Part shown: piece after piece, positions 8,264 through 16,714 of the stretch
Layout: each line of letters begins with the position of its first letter
Numbering within the stretch: the stretch's first letter is position 1
Source: Mobilitalea sp.
GTDB taxonomy: Bacteria > Bacillota_A > Clostridia > Lachnospirales > Lachnospiraceae
Reading direction: 5' to 3'
Assembly (NCBI GenBank): GCA_029974875.1
Contig: JARKQP010000370.1
Coordinates: 1 to 35,783 of the forward strand
DNA: 35,783 nucleotides
Translations under genes and position numbers: made by a program
The notes under the pieces: generated by a model
Database searches by the model: none
Told to the model about the DNA's origin: nothing
Seen by the model: the letters and a program-made list of their open reading frames with translations, nothing else

Positions 8264-9047
8264 TGATGAGATATTTGCCATACAAGGAATTTTGGATAGC
8301 GTGAACTGGAAGGAATTGAGCTTTGATAAAGTGCTGACTGCAAACGGTTATTCACAGGCCATCAATATCTTCATGGAAAACAAAGTAGATGTCCTTCTCT
8401 GCGATATTGAAATGCCCTATGGCAGCGGGCTGGATCTGGTGGAATGGGTAAAAAACCACTTCCCTGATACGGAATGCATATTCCTGACCTGCCATAGTGA
8501 GTTTACATTTGCAACCCAGGCCATTAAATTAAGGTGCTTTGATTATGTGCTAAAGCCCGCCCCGCCGGACGTTTTAGCCGGCCTGCTAAAAAAGGTAATT
8601 GACGCCATAGAAGAGAGAAGGCAGAAGCAGGCCTATCAGGATTATGGAAAGCTGTATGTGCAGAATTTAAGCAAAAGTGCAGCTGATAATACATCCCAAA
8701 GCCAGAACACGGTAGAAAAAGTGGAGGCCTATATCAGGGAGCATATCTCGGAGGCGCTTACGGTGGAGGAATTGGCGAAACAGGTGCACCTGAATCCGGA
8801 ATACCTGACCCGTTCCTTTAAGAAGAAATACAATATGACATTGATCAATTATATAACGGACCAGCGCATGTTCTTAGCAAAGGAACTGCTGATGAAAAAT
8901 GAGATGTCCATCAGCATGGTTTCCGCCAAGGTGGGATACGGGAATTATTCCTATTTTACGAAGATGTTCAAGAAATTCTATGGTAAGACGCCAAGGGAGT
9001 TCCAGCAGGAATACCTGTCAAAGCAAAGAGGAAGCCTTAAATCATAA
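8244..9047 (+). CDS. YesN-type response regulator (receiver plus AraC HTH)
   Basis: Cytoplasmic response regulator of 267 residues. The receiver domain has the acidic pair at 7-8 (IVDDE), the phospho-acceptor Asp54 in LLCDIEMPYGSG, the LTCHSE switch near 82 and Lys104 in YVLKPA. From about residue 155 there is an AraC DNA-binding domain: SEALTVEELAKQVHLNPEYL, then SISMVSAKVGYGNYSYFTKMF and GKTPREFQQEYL. The start is GTG 8244, nine bases after GGAGGGG; the short linker and compact build are typical of YesN. It is co-transcribed with the kinase. Two nearby promoters (9195-9258 and 10219-10324) share direct repeats suited to an AraC-type binder and are its probable targets. Confidence 0.92.
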   Translation: MNLLIVDDEIFAIQGILDSVNWKELSFDKVLTANGYSQAINIFMENKVDVLLCDIEMPYGSGLDLVEWVKNHFPDTECIFLTCHSEFTFATQAIKLRCFDYVLKPAPPDVLAGLLKKVIDAIEERRQKQAYQDYGKLYVQNLSKSAADNTSQSQNTVEKVEAYIREHISEALTVEELAKQVHLNPEYLTRSFKKKYNMTLINYITDQRMFLAKELLMKNEMSISMVSAKVGYGNYSYFTKMFKKFYGKTPREFQQEYLSKQRGSLKS

Positions 9048-9066
9048 TTATATTACGTAAAGAAAA

Positions 9067-9111
9067 AGGAGAACACTTTCCGCATTTTAAGCAGGGTGTT
9101 CTCTTCTTTTC
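9067..9111 (+). terminator. Intrinsic terminator after the two-component pair
   Basis: GAGAACAC (9069-9076) pairs with GTGTTCTC (9096-9103), followed by a T-rich tail. Placed 20 bases after the response regulator stop. Confidence 0.75.
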
Positions 9112-9194
9112 TATAAGCCGGTTTTATCCTTTGGTGCCTCAGGCATTTTTCACTGGCGTATATTTAACTTAATTAATTTCAAAAGCGTGAGAAG

Positions 9195-9258
9195 TCGGAA
9201 ATGTAATAAAGTTAAATCGGAAATGGAAAATACTTGGATGCGTAGTACATGGTATTAT
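9195..9258 (+). promoter_or_regulatory. Activator-type promoter with two direct repeats, upstream of the MBL hydrolase
   Basis: TCGGAAATG occurs at 9195-9203 and again at 9217-9225, 22 bp apart. The second copy continues GAAAATAC and is followed by a -10 box TATTAT (9253-9258) exactly 36 bp from its TCGG. There is no -35 consensus; the repeat occupies that place, as in AraC-activated promoters. The same element and spacing recur at 10283-10324. Confidence 0.65.
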
Positions 9259-9290
9259 GATCCATATCATATATTTGGGGAGGAAAATGG

Positions 9291-10133
9291 ATGAGCAATA
9301 TTAATTACTACTCAGCAGAGAAAATATCGGATTATATCACTCAAATCTCCAGTCTGACTGGCGAATTTATGTATCTGGTTGAAGGTACAGAAAAGGCAGC
9401 TCTAATTGATACCTGCATAGGCTTTGGCAATCTGCGGGATTTTGTGGAAAAGCTCACGGCTAAGCCGGTAACAGTAATTTTATCTCACGGACACGTGGAC
9501 CATGCCATGGGAGCTCCTGAGTTTGATGAGGTCTATATGAATATGGCAGATAAACCAATATTCCAGGAGCATAAAGCCTTGGAGGTACGCAGGGGCTACC
9601 TCATGATGAGCCTTGGGGAGAAGGTGGCAGATATAGAGGACAGCGGTTTTGTCCCTCCGTCAGAGCCGGATTTTAAAGAATTAAAGAATGGAATGATCTT
9701 TCCACTGGGAGGAATCAACCTGGAAATATTCGAAACCCCGGGACATACCCCGGGTAGCATCACGGTGCTAATCCGGGAGGAGAGAATATTGTTTTTAGGG
9801 GACGCCTGTAATACCTTTACATTTCTCTTTGACGAGAATGCCTTGTCAATTAAAGAATATAACCAGGTTCTGCAAAAGCTGGACAGGGCTACTTATGGCA
9901 GGTATGACCGGGTTCTGTTATCCCACGGCTTTGGTGTGGCTCCCAAGGAAATGCTTACTTCGGTTCAAAGTGTCTGCCAGGACATTATGGGTGGGAAAGC
10001 GGATGACCTTCCTTTTAGCTTTATGGGAAAGCAAGCATATATAGCTAAGGCAATTGGAGAAGACAAAAGGAGAAGTGACGGTATCTGGGGCAATGTTGTG
10101 TACAATAAGAATAATATATTTCCAAAAGGATGA
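9291..10133 (+). CDS. MBL-fold metallo-hydrolase
   Basis: Metal-dependent hydrolase of 280 residues. The zinc motif HGHVDH spans residues 66-71. A further ligand is in FETPGHTPGS (His near 150), the bridging Asp is in LFLGDACN, and a last His is in LLSHGFG. There is no signal peptide, so it is cytoplasmic. GGGGAGG lies upstream at a usable distance. Glyoxalase II-like and lactonase-like enzymes share this layout and I cannot choose a substrate. Its promoter carries the same direct repeats as the following ABC importer operon, so it is probably induced by the same signal and may act on a product of the imported sugar, for example a lactone or ester. That is inference. Confidence 0.85.
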   Translation: MSNINYYSAEKISDYITQISSLTGEFMYLVEGTEKAALIDTCIGFGNLRDFVEKLTAKPVTVILSHGHVDHAMGAPEFDEVYMNMADKPIFQEHKALEVRRGYLMMSLGEKVADIEDSGFVPPSEPDFKELKNGMIFPLGGINLEIFETPGHTPGSITVLIREERILFLGDACNTFTFLFDENALSIKEYNQVLQKLDRATYGRYDRVLLSHGFGVAPKEMLTSVQSVCQDIMGGKADDLPFSFMGKQAYIAKAIGEDKRRSDGIWGNVVYNKNNIFPKG

Positions 10134-10218
10134 TATTGTAAATGATATCATTGATCATGCCGGCAGGAATATTAATCACGCTTGTAGGAAACAGGCTTCC
10201 CATTTCACGACGGCCTGG

Positions 10219-10324
10219 TCGGATTTGTATTAATCTAAGGTCGGAAATGTATTAAAACAAGTCGAAAGCGTATTAATTGAAATCGGAATTGGAAAATACC
10301 TAGGAAGGGGCGGCATGCTATAAT
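10219..10324 (+). promoter_or_regulatory. Operator array of four direct repeats and promoter of the ABC importer operon
   Basis: Four repeats start at 10219 (TCGGATTTGTATTAA), 10241 (TCGGAAATGTATTAA), 10262 (TCGAAAGCGTATTAA) and 10283 (TCGGAATTGGAAAATAC), spaced 22, 21 and 21 bp. The last is followed by -10 TATAAT at 10319-10324, 36 bp from its TCGG, the same distance as in the promoter at 9195-9258. No -35 box is visible. Two-turn phasing on one DNA face suits several AraC/YesN dimers. The rest of 10134-10218 shows a short palindrome (AATGATATCATT, 10141) and nothing else recognised. Confidence 0.7.
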
Positions 10325-10355
10325 TTTTGTACAATAAAAAAATGGAGGGTAAGCA

Positions 10356-11921
10356 ATGAAAAAACTATTAACCTTATTCCTTGTCTTAGTAATGCTCACA
10401 TCACTGATTGCCGGCTGCGGCAAAAGCAGTTCGTCACAAGGCAATGGAACCACCGGAGGCCAGGGAGCAGAGGACAGCGCAGCCGTTACTAAGGGGGCTT
10501 CTGAAACAGATGGACAACCGTCCCACATTATCGTTACATATCTTACACTGGGAACGACACCAAAGGATCTGGCTAAGGTCCAGGAGGCAGTGAATGCGAT
10601 TACAGTCCCTAAGATTAATGTGGAAGTGGAATTTAAACCAATCGGCATTAGTGAATCTATGACGAATTACTCTCTATGGATATCTTCAGGGGAGCAGGTT
10701 GACCTGATGATGCTGGCATTCCAGAATGTGGCAACCTATACAAGTACAGGGTCACTGGAACCGTTAAAGGAGCTGATCAGCCAATACGGACAGGACATTG
10801 ATGCCTTGGCAAAGCAGTACCCGATTTACGGTACCCAGGCAGATGGTGAGATTTATGGCATCACTCCCGTTGCTCCATGTTACGGAAACCAGGGATCAGT
10901 CATCATGAGGTCTGATTTGGTACATCAGGCAGGCATTGAAGTGAAGGATCAATATACGATGGATGAGATGACAGCTGTATTTGAAGCCGTTAAGAAAGTA
11001 AAGCCGGATATTTATCCATATGGAGTGCTGGGAAGCGGACTGGGTAATACGAGCTCCTTTATATTTTTCCATCCCATTGACAGCTTAGGTTCAAACATTG
11101 ATACCGGTGTCCTTATGGATACTAGTACTACGCAAATCGTAAATATGTTTGAGACGGATGAATATTATAGCTACCTGAAAAAGGTTCAGGAATGGTATAA
11201 GGCAGGGTACATTTTACCCGATGCTGCAACTACGGACTCCCTGATGCCGGAGCTGATGCAGAATAATGTGATCGCAAGCAGCGGGACTAATTATACGCCG
11301 ATTATCTATGCTGATTACGATTCCAACATGAAAGTAAATGGCGGAGCTACGGCATTTAGGCTGACAGATATTTATTACCCCTCCACGTCAGGTGCAAACA
11401 GCACCTCCTGGGTAATTCCAATTACAAGTGGGGATCCGGCAGCAGCAATGAAATTCTTAAACCTAACCTATGTTGACCCGGCGCTTATGAACTTAATCCA
11501 ATGGGGCATAGAGGGTGAGCACTATGCAAAGACGGACAAAGAAAACATCATCGCTTTCCCGGAAGGAATTGACCCTACTACAAGTGGTTATTTTAATACC
11601 TTGGGCTTATGGGGCGACAGAAGATCCCAGTATTTCTGGTCAGAAGCAAGCACACGTGCCGGAAATGACGCATATACGGAAGCAGCCATGGCGAATCCTA
11701 CAAAGGCAGTGGGATACGTATACGATACAGCCAGAATGACGAACCAGATTGTAGCAGTTGACAGCGTTATGAAGCAGTACGTTCCTGCTTTGGAGACAGG
11801 AAGCGCCTCCAACCTGGATGCGGTTTATAAGGAGTTTCTTGCAGCGCTAAAAACAGCCGGTATTGACGATATTATCAAGGACAACCAGACCCAGTTTGAC
11901 GCCTGGTTAGCAAGTAAATAA
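10356..11921 (+). CDS. Sugar ABC transporter solute-binding lipoprotein (LplA/YtcQ-like)
   Basis: Extracellular binding lipoprotein of 521 residues. The signal peptide ends in the lipobox LIAGC, with lipidated Cys21, followed by a Ser/Gly-rich linker. The body is a family 1 solute-binding fold, and the C-terminal ~130 residues (from LIQWGIEGEHY to IIKDNQTQFDAWLASK) match the DUF3502 domain usual for oligosaccharide-binding proteins paired with LplB/LplC permeases. It is the first gene of the operon, has a GGAGGG ribosome site, and is followed by hairpins at 11940-11955 and 12015-12055 that may keep its message level above that of the permeases. No ATPase is encoded here; such importers usually borrow a shared MsmX-type ATPase. 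Confidence 0.92.
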   Translation: MKKLLTLFLVLVMLTSLIAGCGKSSSSQGNGTTGGQGAEDSAAVTKGASETDGQPSHIIVTYLTLGTTPKDLAKVQEAVNAITVPKINVEVEFKPIGISESMTNYSLWISSGEQVDLMMLAFQNVATYTSTGSLEPLKELISQYGQDIDALAKQYPIYGTQADGEIYGITPVAPCYGNQGSVIMRSDLVHQAGIEVKDQYTMDEMTAVFEAVKKVKPDIYPYGVLGSGLGNTSSFIFFHPIDSLGSNIDTGVLMDTSTTQIVNMFETDEYYSYLKKVQEWYKAGYILPDAATTDSLMPELMQNNVIASSGTNYTPIIYADYDSNMKVNGGATAFRLTDIYYPSTSGANSTSWVIPITSGDPAAAMKFLNLTYVDPALMNLIQWGIEGEHYAKTDKENIIAFPEGIDPTTSGYFNTLGLWGDRRSQYFWSEASTRAGNDAYTEAAMANPTKAVGYVYDTARMTNQIVAVDSVMKQYVPALETGSASNLDAVYKEFLAALKTAGIDDIIKDNQTQFDAWLASK

Positions 11922-12014
11922 CAGGATCAACCATCCGCTATTGCCATGAGGCAATATTTGGGAGATTAGTTATCAAATAAATAACAGAATCAATTTACTT
12001 GATTGTCAAAAAAT

Positions 12015-12066
12015 GAAGAAGGAGAATTGCTTAACCATGGTTATTCTCCTTCTTCTCTTAGGAGAA
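12015..12066 (+). promoter_or_regulatory. Perfect 13-bp hairpin between binding protein and permease, with possible RBS switch
   Basis: GAAGAAGGAGAAT (12015-12027) pairs exactly with ATTCTCCTTCTTC (12043-12055); the loop contains the palindrome AACCATGGTT. The tail is pyrimidine-rich but lacks a T run, so termination would be partial at best. The right arm's TTCTCC (12044-12049) can instead pair with GGAGAA (12061-12066), which contains the permease ribosome site, so the two pairings exclude each other. A smaller hairpin (ATTGCC/GGCAAT) lies at 11940-11955. Confidence 0.6.
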
Positions 12067-12071
12067 TGGAC

Positions 12072-13013
12072 ATGCAAAAACAAAATGCTAAGAAAAATAA
12101 GAAGGTTATCCGGCTCAAGAAATCCCTGGCGGTCTATATCCTGATGCTTCCGGGTATTACGTACTTTTTAATTAATAACTACTTACCGATGGCGGGTATC
12201 ATAATTGCATTTAAAAAGATTAATTTCCGTACAGGGCTTTTGCTCAGCCCCTGGTGCGGCTTTGATAATTTCGTATTTCTCTTCACATCAGGAAATGCCT
12301 GGCGGATTACCAGGAACACCTTGCTTTATAATATTGCATTTATTGTGATAGGAACCATAGCAGCCATCTTTGTGGCAATTATGCTTAATGAGATACGGAT
12401 TAGGCTTGCTTCCAGGCTGTATCAGACCCTGATCCTGTTACCCTACCTGATGTCCATGGTTATTGTCAGCTACCTGACCTATGCTTTCTTAAGCGGAGAG
12501 ACCGGGTACATCAATAAAACCATATTACCTGCATTGGGGATTAACCAGGGAATTGTTTTTTTCCAGGAGCCGAAATATTGGCCCTTTATCCTAATCTTTG
12601 TTAACCAGTGGAAAGGCATCGGCTTTGGTACGGTAATTTATTTGTCAAGCATCGTAGGAATCAGCCCTGATTATTTTGAAGCGGCCAAGGTAGATGGGGC
12701 AACGAAGCTCCAGCAAATAAAGCACATTATGCTGCCCTGCCTGAAGCCGACAATAATCACCTTATTTATATTAAGCGTGGGAAGGATATTCTATTCTGAT
12801 TTCGGATTATTCTATCAGGTTCCCAGAAACTCCGGATTGCTGTACAGCGTGACCCAGACCATTGACACCTTTGTATATAATGCGTTAATGCAGCAAAATA
12901 ATATTGGGATGTCCTCAGCGGCAGGTGTATTCCAGTCCGTGGTCGGATGTAGCTTTGTCCTTTTGGCCAATGGGCTCATTCGCAGGATAAGCCGTGAAGA
13001 TGCTATGTTTTAG
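12072..13013 (+). CDS. Sugar ABC transporter permease, LplB/YteP type
   Basis: Inner-membrane permease of 313 residues with about six transmembrane segments. The cytoplasmic EAA loop that docks the ATPase is EAAKVDGATKLQQIKHIMLP. The N-terminus is short and basic before the first helix (LAVYILMLPGITYFLINNYLP), typical of LplB-like permeases. The ATG at 12066 is too close to AGGAG (12060-12064); the ATG at 12072 has a seven-base gap and is preferred. An upstream TTG at 12003 would run through the hairpin and is unlikely. It is coupled to the second permease 13 bases downstream. Confidence 0.92.
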   Translation: MQKQNAKKNKKVIRLKKSLAVYILMLPGITYFLINNYLPMAGIIIAFKKINFRTGLLLSPWCGFDNFVFLFTSGNAWRITRNTLLYNIAFIVIGTIAAIFVAIMLNEIRIRLASRLYQTLILLPYLMSMVIVSYLTYAFLSGETGYINKTILPALGINQGIVFFQEPKYWPFILIFVNQWKGIGFGTVIYLSSIVGISPDYFEAAKVDGATKLQQIKHIMLPCLKPTIITLFILSVGRIFYSDFGLFYQVPRNSGLLYSVTQTIDTFVYNALMQQNNIGMSSAAGVFQSVVGCSFVLLANGLIRRISREDAMF

Positions 13014-13026
13014 GAGGAAATTAAAG

Positions 13027-13920
13027 ATGAGAATCAAATCAAGGGAAGAGTCTGTAATGCAGGCTCTTGCACATGGGGTAATGATAATTCTATCAGCACT
13101 TGCCGTCATTCCTTTTTGGCTGTTAATTGCATCCTCATTTACGGAAGAATCTGTGGCGGTGAAAGCAGGATATAAATTCATACCCTCAGTTGTCAGCTTG
13201 GAGGCATACCAATATATCTTCAGGCAATGGGAACAGATTGGCCGTGCCTACGGAATTACAATACTTGTTACTGTGGCCGGCACAGTCTTAACAGTATTAA
13301 TGACTACCATGTTTGCCTACGGATTGATACAAAAGAAGGTAAAAGGAGTCAAAATAATCTTTATCCTGGTTATTATAACAATGCTGTTTAATGGGGGGAT
13401 TGTTCCGTCCTATTACGTGTACAATAATTTCTTACATGTGAAAAATACAATTTTTGGTTTATTGGTACCAAATCTTTTGATGAATGGTTTTACAGTGGTA
13501 TTAGTTAAAAATTATCTGCAGCAGAATATACCGGCGGAACTTTTGGAAGCCGCAGAAATAGATGGTGCCGGACAATTTACAATTTGCTTTAAAATGGTGT
13601 TCCCTCTTTCAACCCCAATTCTGGCTACCATCGGATTGCTTGGTGGAGTCGCTTATTGGAATGACTGGACAAATGGATTGTACTACATAAATAAAGCAAC
13701 GCTTTACAGCATCCAGCAATTCTTAAATGAAATGAATAATAATATCCAATTCATGGCTAACAATGCCAGCAACCTGGCAGGAACCCAGCTGGCAGATTTA
13801 CCGAGCGCAACAATCCGTATGGCCATTGCTGTGGTTGCAATTTTGCCAATTATGCTGATCTATCCTTTCTTCCATAAGTATTTTGCCAAGGGGATCACGA
13901 TGGGAGCCGTGAAGGGGTAG
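13027..13920 (+). CDS. Sugar ABC transporter permease, LplC/YtcP type
   Basis: Second membrane subunit, 297 residues, about six helices. The EAA motif reads EAAEIDGAGQFTICFKMVFP, and the C-terminal YPFFHKYFAKGITMGAVKG is the hallmark ending of this carbohydrate-uptake permease group. The start at 13027 has AGGAGG nine bases upstream; an in-frame upstream ATG overlapping the previous gene has no ribosome site. It pairs with the preceding permease and the lipoprotein to make one importer, probably for oligosaccharides. Confidence 0.93.
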   Translation: MRIKSREESVMQALAHGVMIILSALAVIPFWLLIASSFTEESVAVKAGYKFIPSVVSLEAYQYIFRQWEQIGRAYGITILVTVAGTVLTVLMTTMFAYGLIQKKVKGVKIIFILVIITMLFNGGIVPSYYVYNNFLHVKNTIFGLLVPNLLMNGFTVVLVKNYLQQNIPAELLEAAEIDGAGQFTICFKMVFPLSTPILATIGLLGGVAYWNDWTNGLYYINKATLYSIQQFLNEMNNNIQFMANNASNLAGTQLADLPSATIRMAIAVVAILPIMLIYPFFHKYFAKGITMGAVKG

Positions 13921-13979
13921 CCGCGGCAGCCTTTGTCACCGGAGGTTTATTACGATTATAAGAAAGGGGAAGGTAAATT

Positions 13980-16652
13980 ATGAAACGCCTGAAGGAGGTT
14001 CTTGAAGGGAAAGGGTCAAATTATATACTCCCATTTTTTTGGCAGCATGGAGAAAGTGCAGAGGTTCTGCGAAAATACATGAAGGTTATCCATGATGCTA
14101 ATATTGGTGCGGTATGTGTGGAAAGCAGGCCACATCCTGATTTCTGCGGACCAAAATGGTGGGAGGACATGGATGTCATACTGGAGGAAGCAAAAAGGCT
14201 GGGAATGAAGATATGGATCCTGGACGACAGCCATTTCCCCACCGGCTATGCCAATGGTGCCATGGAGAACGCCCCGGCAGAATTATGCCATCAATATTTG
14301 GATTACCGTACATTAGAGGTATGTGGGCCTATGCCCCAAACGGAAATTTACATTGACGAATACATACATCCGGAGAAGCTGCCCCCTTATATGCCGCAGC
14401 CGCCGGCACCAAAGCGTATTTTTAATGATGACCAGCTGTTCCGGGTAGTTGCCTGTGGGGTAGAAGAGGGTAACCTGCTTGGAGCTCCTGTTGATTTAAC
14501 GCCAATGATCCGTGAGGGTTTGTTAAAATGGGATGTTCCGGAAGGCTACTGGAAGGTATATGTAATATACCTGACCCGGGATGCGAGGGGAAGAAATGAT
14601 TATATCAACTTCCTGGATAAAGCCTCCTGCCATTTACTGATTGAAGCGGTATACGAGCCCCATTATGAAAAATATAAGGATTATTTCGGGCAGGTAATTG
14701 CCGGATTTTTCAGCGATGAGCCGCCAATCGGCAACACTCCCGGCTATACGGCGGGGGATCTTATTGGAAAGCCGGTTCAGGCTCTGCCTTGGTCAAAGGC
14801 TGTGCCGGAGCGGATGGAGGAGGAATTCGGGAGCGGGGAATGGCCGCTGTACCTTCCATTTCTATGGGCGAAGGGTGTGGACGACCAAATGAAGGCAAGG
14901 ATACGCGTTGCCTATATGGACGTAGTATCTAAATTAGTGGAGGAATGCTTCTCCAGGCAGAATGGGGATTGGTGTAAAGACCACGGGGTCGAATATATCG
15001 GACATATGCTGGAGGATTGTGACTCAAATGCTAATTTAGGACCCAGCATGGGACATTTTTTCAGAGGTTTGGCTGGTCAGCATATGGCGGGGATTGATAA
15101 TATAGGAGGCCAGGTCATGATAGGGGGGCAAACGGTAGAACGCTTTCCGGGTCTGGGCTGCCAGGATGATGCCGGTTTCTATCACTATGAGCTTGGCAAG
15201 CTGGGAGCGTCCCTGGCAGCCATAGACCCGAGAAAATCAGGACGCTGTATGTGTGAGAATTTTGGGGCGTATGGCTGGCATTGCGGGGTTAGGCTGGAAA
15301 AATATCTGACGGACCATTTTCTTGTAAGGGGTGTGAATTATTTTGTCCCTCATGCATTTTCACCGGCACCCTTCCCGGACTTTGATTGCCCTCCCCATTT
15401 CTATGCCCATGGGGAAAATCCACAGTACCGTGGGTTTGGGGAGCTTATGGCCTACACAAACCGGATCTGCCACCTGATCAATGGCGGCATTTCCAGGACG
15501 GAGGTTGCAGTGCTGTACCATGGTGAGAGCCAGTGGAGCGGTGAGTACCAGAGTAACCTGTTTGTGGCCAGGGAGCTGACCCAGAAGCAGGTCGATTTTC
15601 ATATCATTCCTGCGGATGTATTCGGAAACAGGGCGGCCTATAATACAAAATTCAATGGAAGAGCCTTATCGGTTAATGGGAGTGAATATAAGGCATTAGT
15701 TGTCTCCAGATGTGATTACCTGTATAGGTCTGCCGCTGAGTTTATAGCGGAGGCAGCAGAGGGGGAGTTTCCAGTTATCTTTATTGACAGCCTGCCGATG
15801 GGAATCAGCAATGCGGATAGGGCTGGAAGTGAAGCCTTGTTGGAGAAAATATTGCCTGGGGCAATTGTCATCCCTGTTGAAAAACTGGATGAAACACTGG
15901 AAGCCTTATTCCAAAGGGATATCCGGCTTGATAGAACCTTCCGGAATCTGACGGTATACCACTATGCGACAGATATAGATACCTATTTCTTTTTAAATGA
16001 GGATCCGGCAAAGGATTTTTGTGGGGAAGTAACTGTCATGTCAAAGAGCAACGCTTATCAATATGATGCCTGGGAAAATTGTCTTCGCGCGGTTGAAGCT
16101 GAGGCCTGTACCGCCGGAACAAAATTGAAGCTGGAAATCGGGCCGTTAGAGATGGTGGTAGTTGTATTTGGCGAAGAAATGCCGGCGGATATGAAGAAAG
16201 GCTTAAGGCTGCGGGGAGAAGCACTTGAATTGAAGTCTTTCAAAGTATCAAAAGCGGAAGCTTTGGAATATCCCAAGTTTTCGGGAGAAGAATGGATGGA
16301 CTGCTTAATAAGTATGGCTGAGAGTTACCCTGATTTTTCGGGATATTATGCTTATGAGACAAGCTGCCTGGTCAAAGGCGGCGGGAGAGTGGTTCTGGAG
16401 ATCGAAGATGCATATGAGAGTGCGGAGGTTTTCCTGAATGGTAGCAGCGTTGGGATGAAGATAGCAAAGCCTTATCTATATGATATCTCTGATTATGTAA
16501 TAGAAGGGGAGAATAGGATAAGGATTGAGGTAGCTACGACCCTGGCGAGAAAAGTACGCAGTATGGGTGTGGATCCTTATAGCATGGGCAAGAAGGCACC
16601 GCTTTCACCGACTGGGATTGTAGGTAAGGTGAAGCTTTACTTTGAGGAATGA
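13980..16652 (+). CDS. GH106-like glycoside hydrolase, candidate alpha-L-rhamnosidase
   Basis: Large enzyme of 890 residues with no signal peptide, so it should act in the cytoplasm on imported oligosaccharides. The N-terminal part resembles the GH106 barrel (SRPHPDFCGPKWWEDMDVI, then EAKRLGMKIWILDDSHFPTG). A second carboxylate-rich stretch is AGFFSDEPPIGN near residue 240. The C-terminal ~130 residues, from SGYYAYETSCLVKGGG with VFLNGSSVG and YDISDYVIEGEN, form a jelly-roll domain of the beta-galactosidase sugar-binding type, common at the end of GH2 and GH106 proteins. It is the last gene of the importer operon, 60 bases after the second permease, and is closed by a strong terminator. Rhamnosidase activity is family-based inference; some relatives are uncharacterised. 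Confidence 0.75.
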   Translation: MKRLKEVLEGKGSNYILPFFWQHGESAEVLRKYMKVIHDANIGAVCVESRPHPDFCGPKWWEDMDVILEEAKRLGMKIWILDDSHFPTGYANGAMENAPAELCHQYLDYRTLEVCGPMPQTEIYIDEYIHPEKLPPYMPQPPAPKRIFNDDQLFRVVACGVEEGNLLGAPVDLTPMIREGLLKWDVPEGYWKVYVIYLTRDARGRNDYINFLDKASCHLLIEAVYEPHYEKYKDYFGQVIAGFFSDEPPIGNTPGYTAGDLIGKPVQALPWSKAVPERMEEEFGSGEWPLYLPFLWAKGVDDQMKARIRVAYMDVVSKLVEECFSRQNGDWCKDHGVEYIGHMLEDCDSNANLGPSMGHFFRGLAGQHMAGIDNIGGQVMIGGQTVERFPGLGCQDDAGFYHYELGKLGASLAAIDPRKSGRCMCENFGAYGWHCGVRLEKYLTDHFLVRGVNYFVPHAFSPAPFPDFDCPPHFYAHGENPQYRGFGELMAYTNRICHLINGGISRTEVAVLYHGESQWSGEYQSNLFVARELTQKQVDFHIIPADVFGNRAAYNTKFNGRALSVNGSEYKALVVSRCDYLYRSAAEFIAEAAEGEFPVIFIDSLPMGISNADRAGSEALLEKILPGAIVIPVEKLDETLEALFQRDIRLDRTFRNLTVYHYATDIDTYFFLNEDPAKDFCGEVTVMSKSNAYQYDAWENCLRAVEAEACTAGTKLKLEIGPLEMVVVVFGEEMPADMKKGLRLRGEALELKSFKVSKAEALEYPKFSGEEWMDCLISMAESYPDFSGYYAYETSCLVKGGGRVVLEIEDAYESAEVFLNGSSVGMKIAKPYLYDISDYVIEGENRIRIEVATTLARKVRSMGVDPYSMGKKAPLSPTGIVGKVKLYFEE

Positions 16653-16662
16653 TTGCATAATA

Positions 16663-16694
16663 AAGAAACCGGTCCTACAAAGGACCGGTTTCTT
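16663..16694. terminator. Strong terminator hairpin, probably two-way
   Basis: AAGAAACCGGTCCT (16663-16676) pairs perfectly over 14 bp with 16681-16694 around a four-base loop; T-rich on both exits. It lies between the plus-strand sugar operon and the convergent minus-strand P-II/DUF1538 operon. Confidence 0.9.
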
Positions 16695-16714
16695 CTAAAA
16701 TAAAATCTTCCGAC

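Noticed and set aside
10134..10218. Terminator after the MBL hydrolase
   Set aside because: The palindromes here (such as AATGATATCATT) lack a T run and a long stem.
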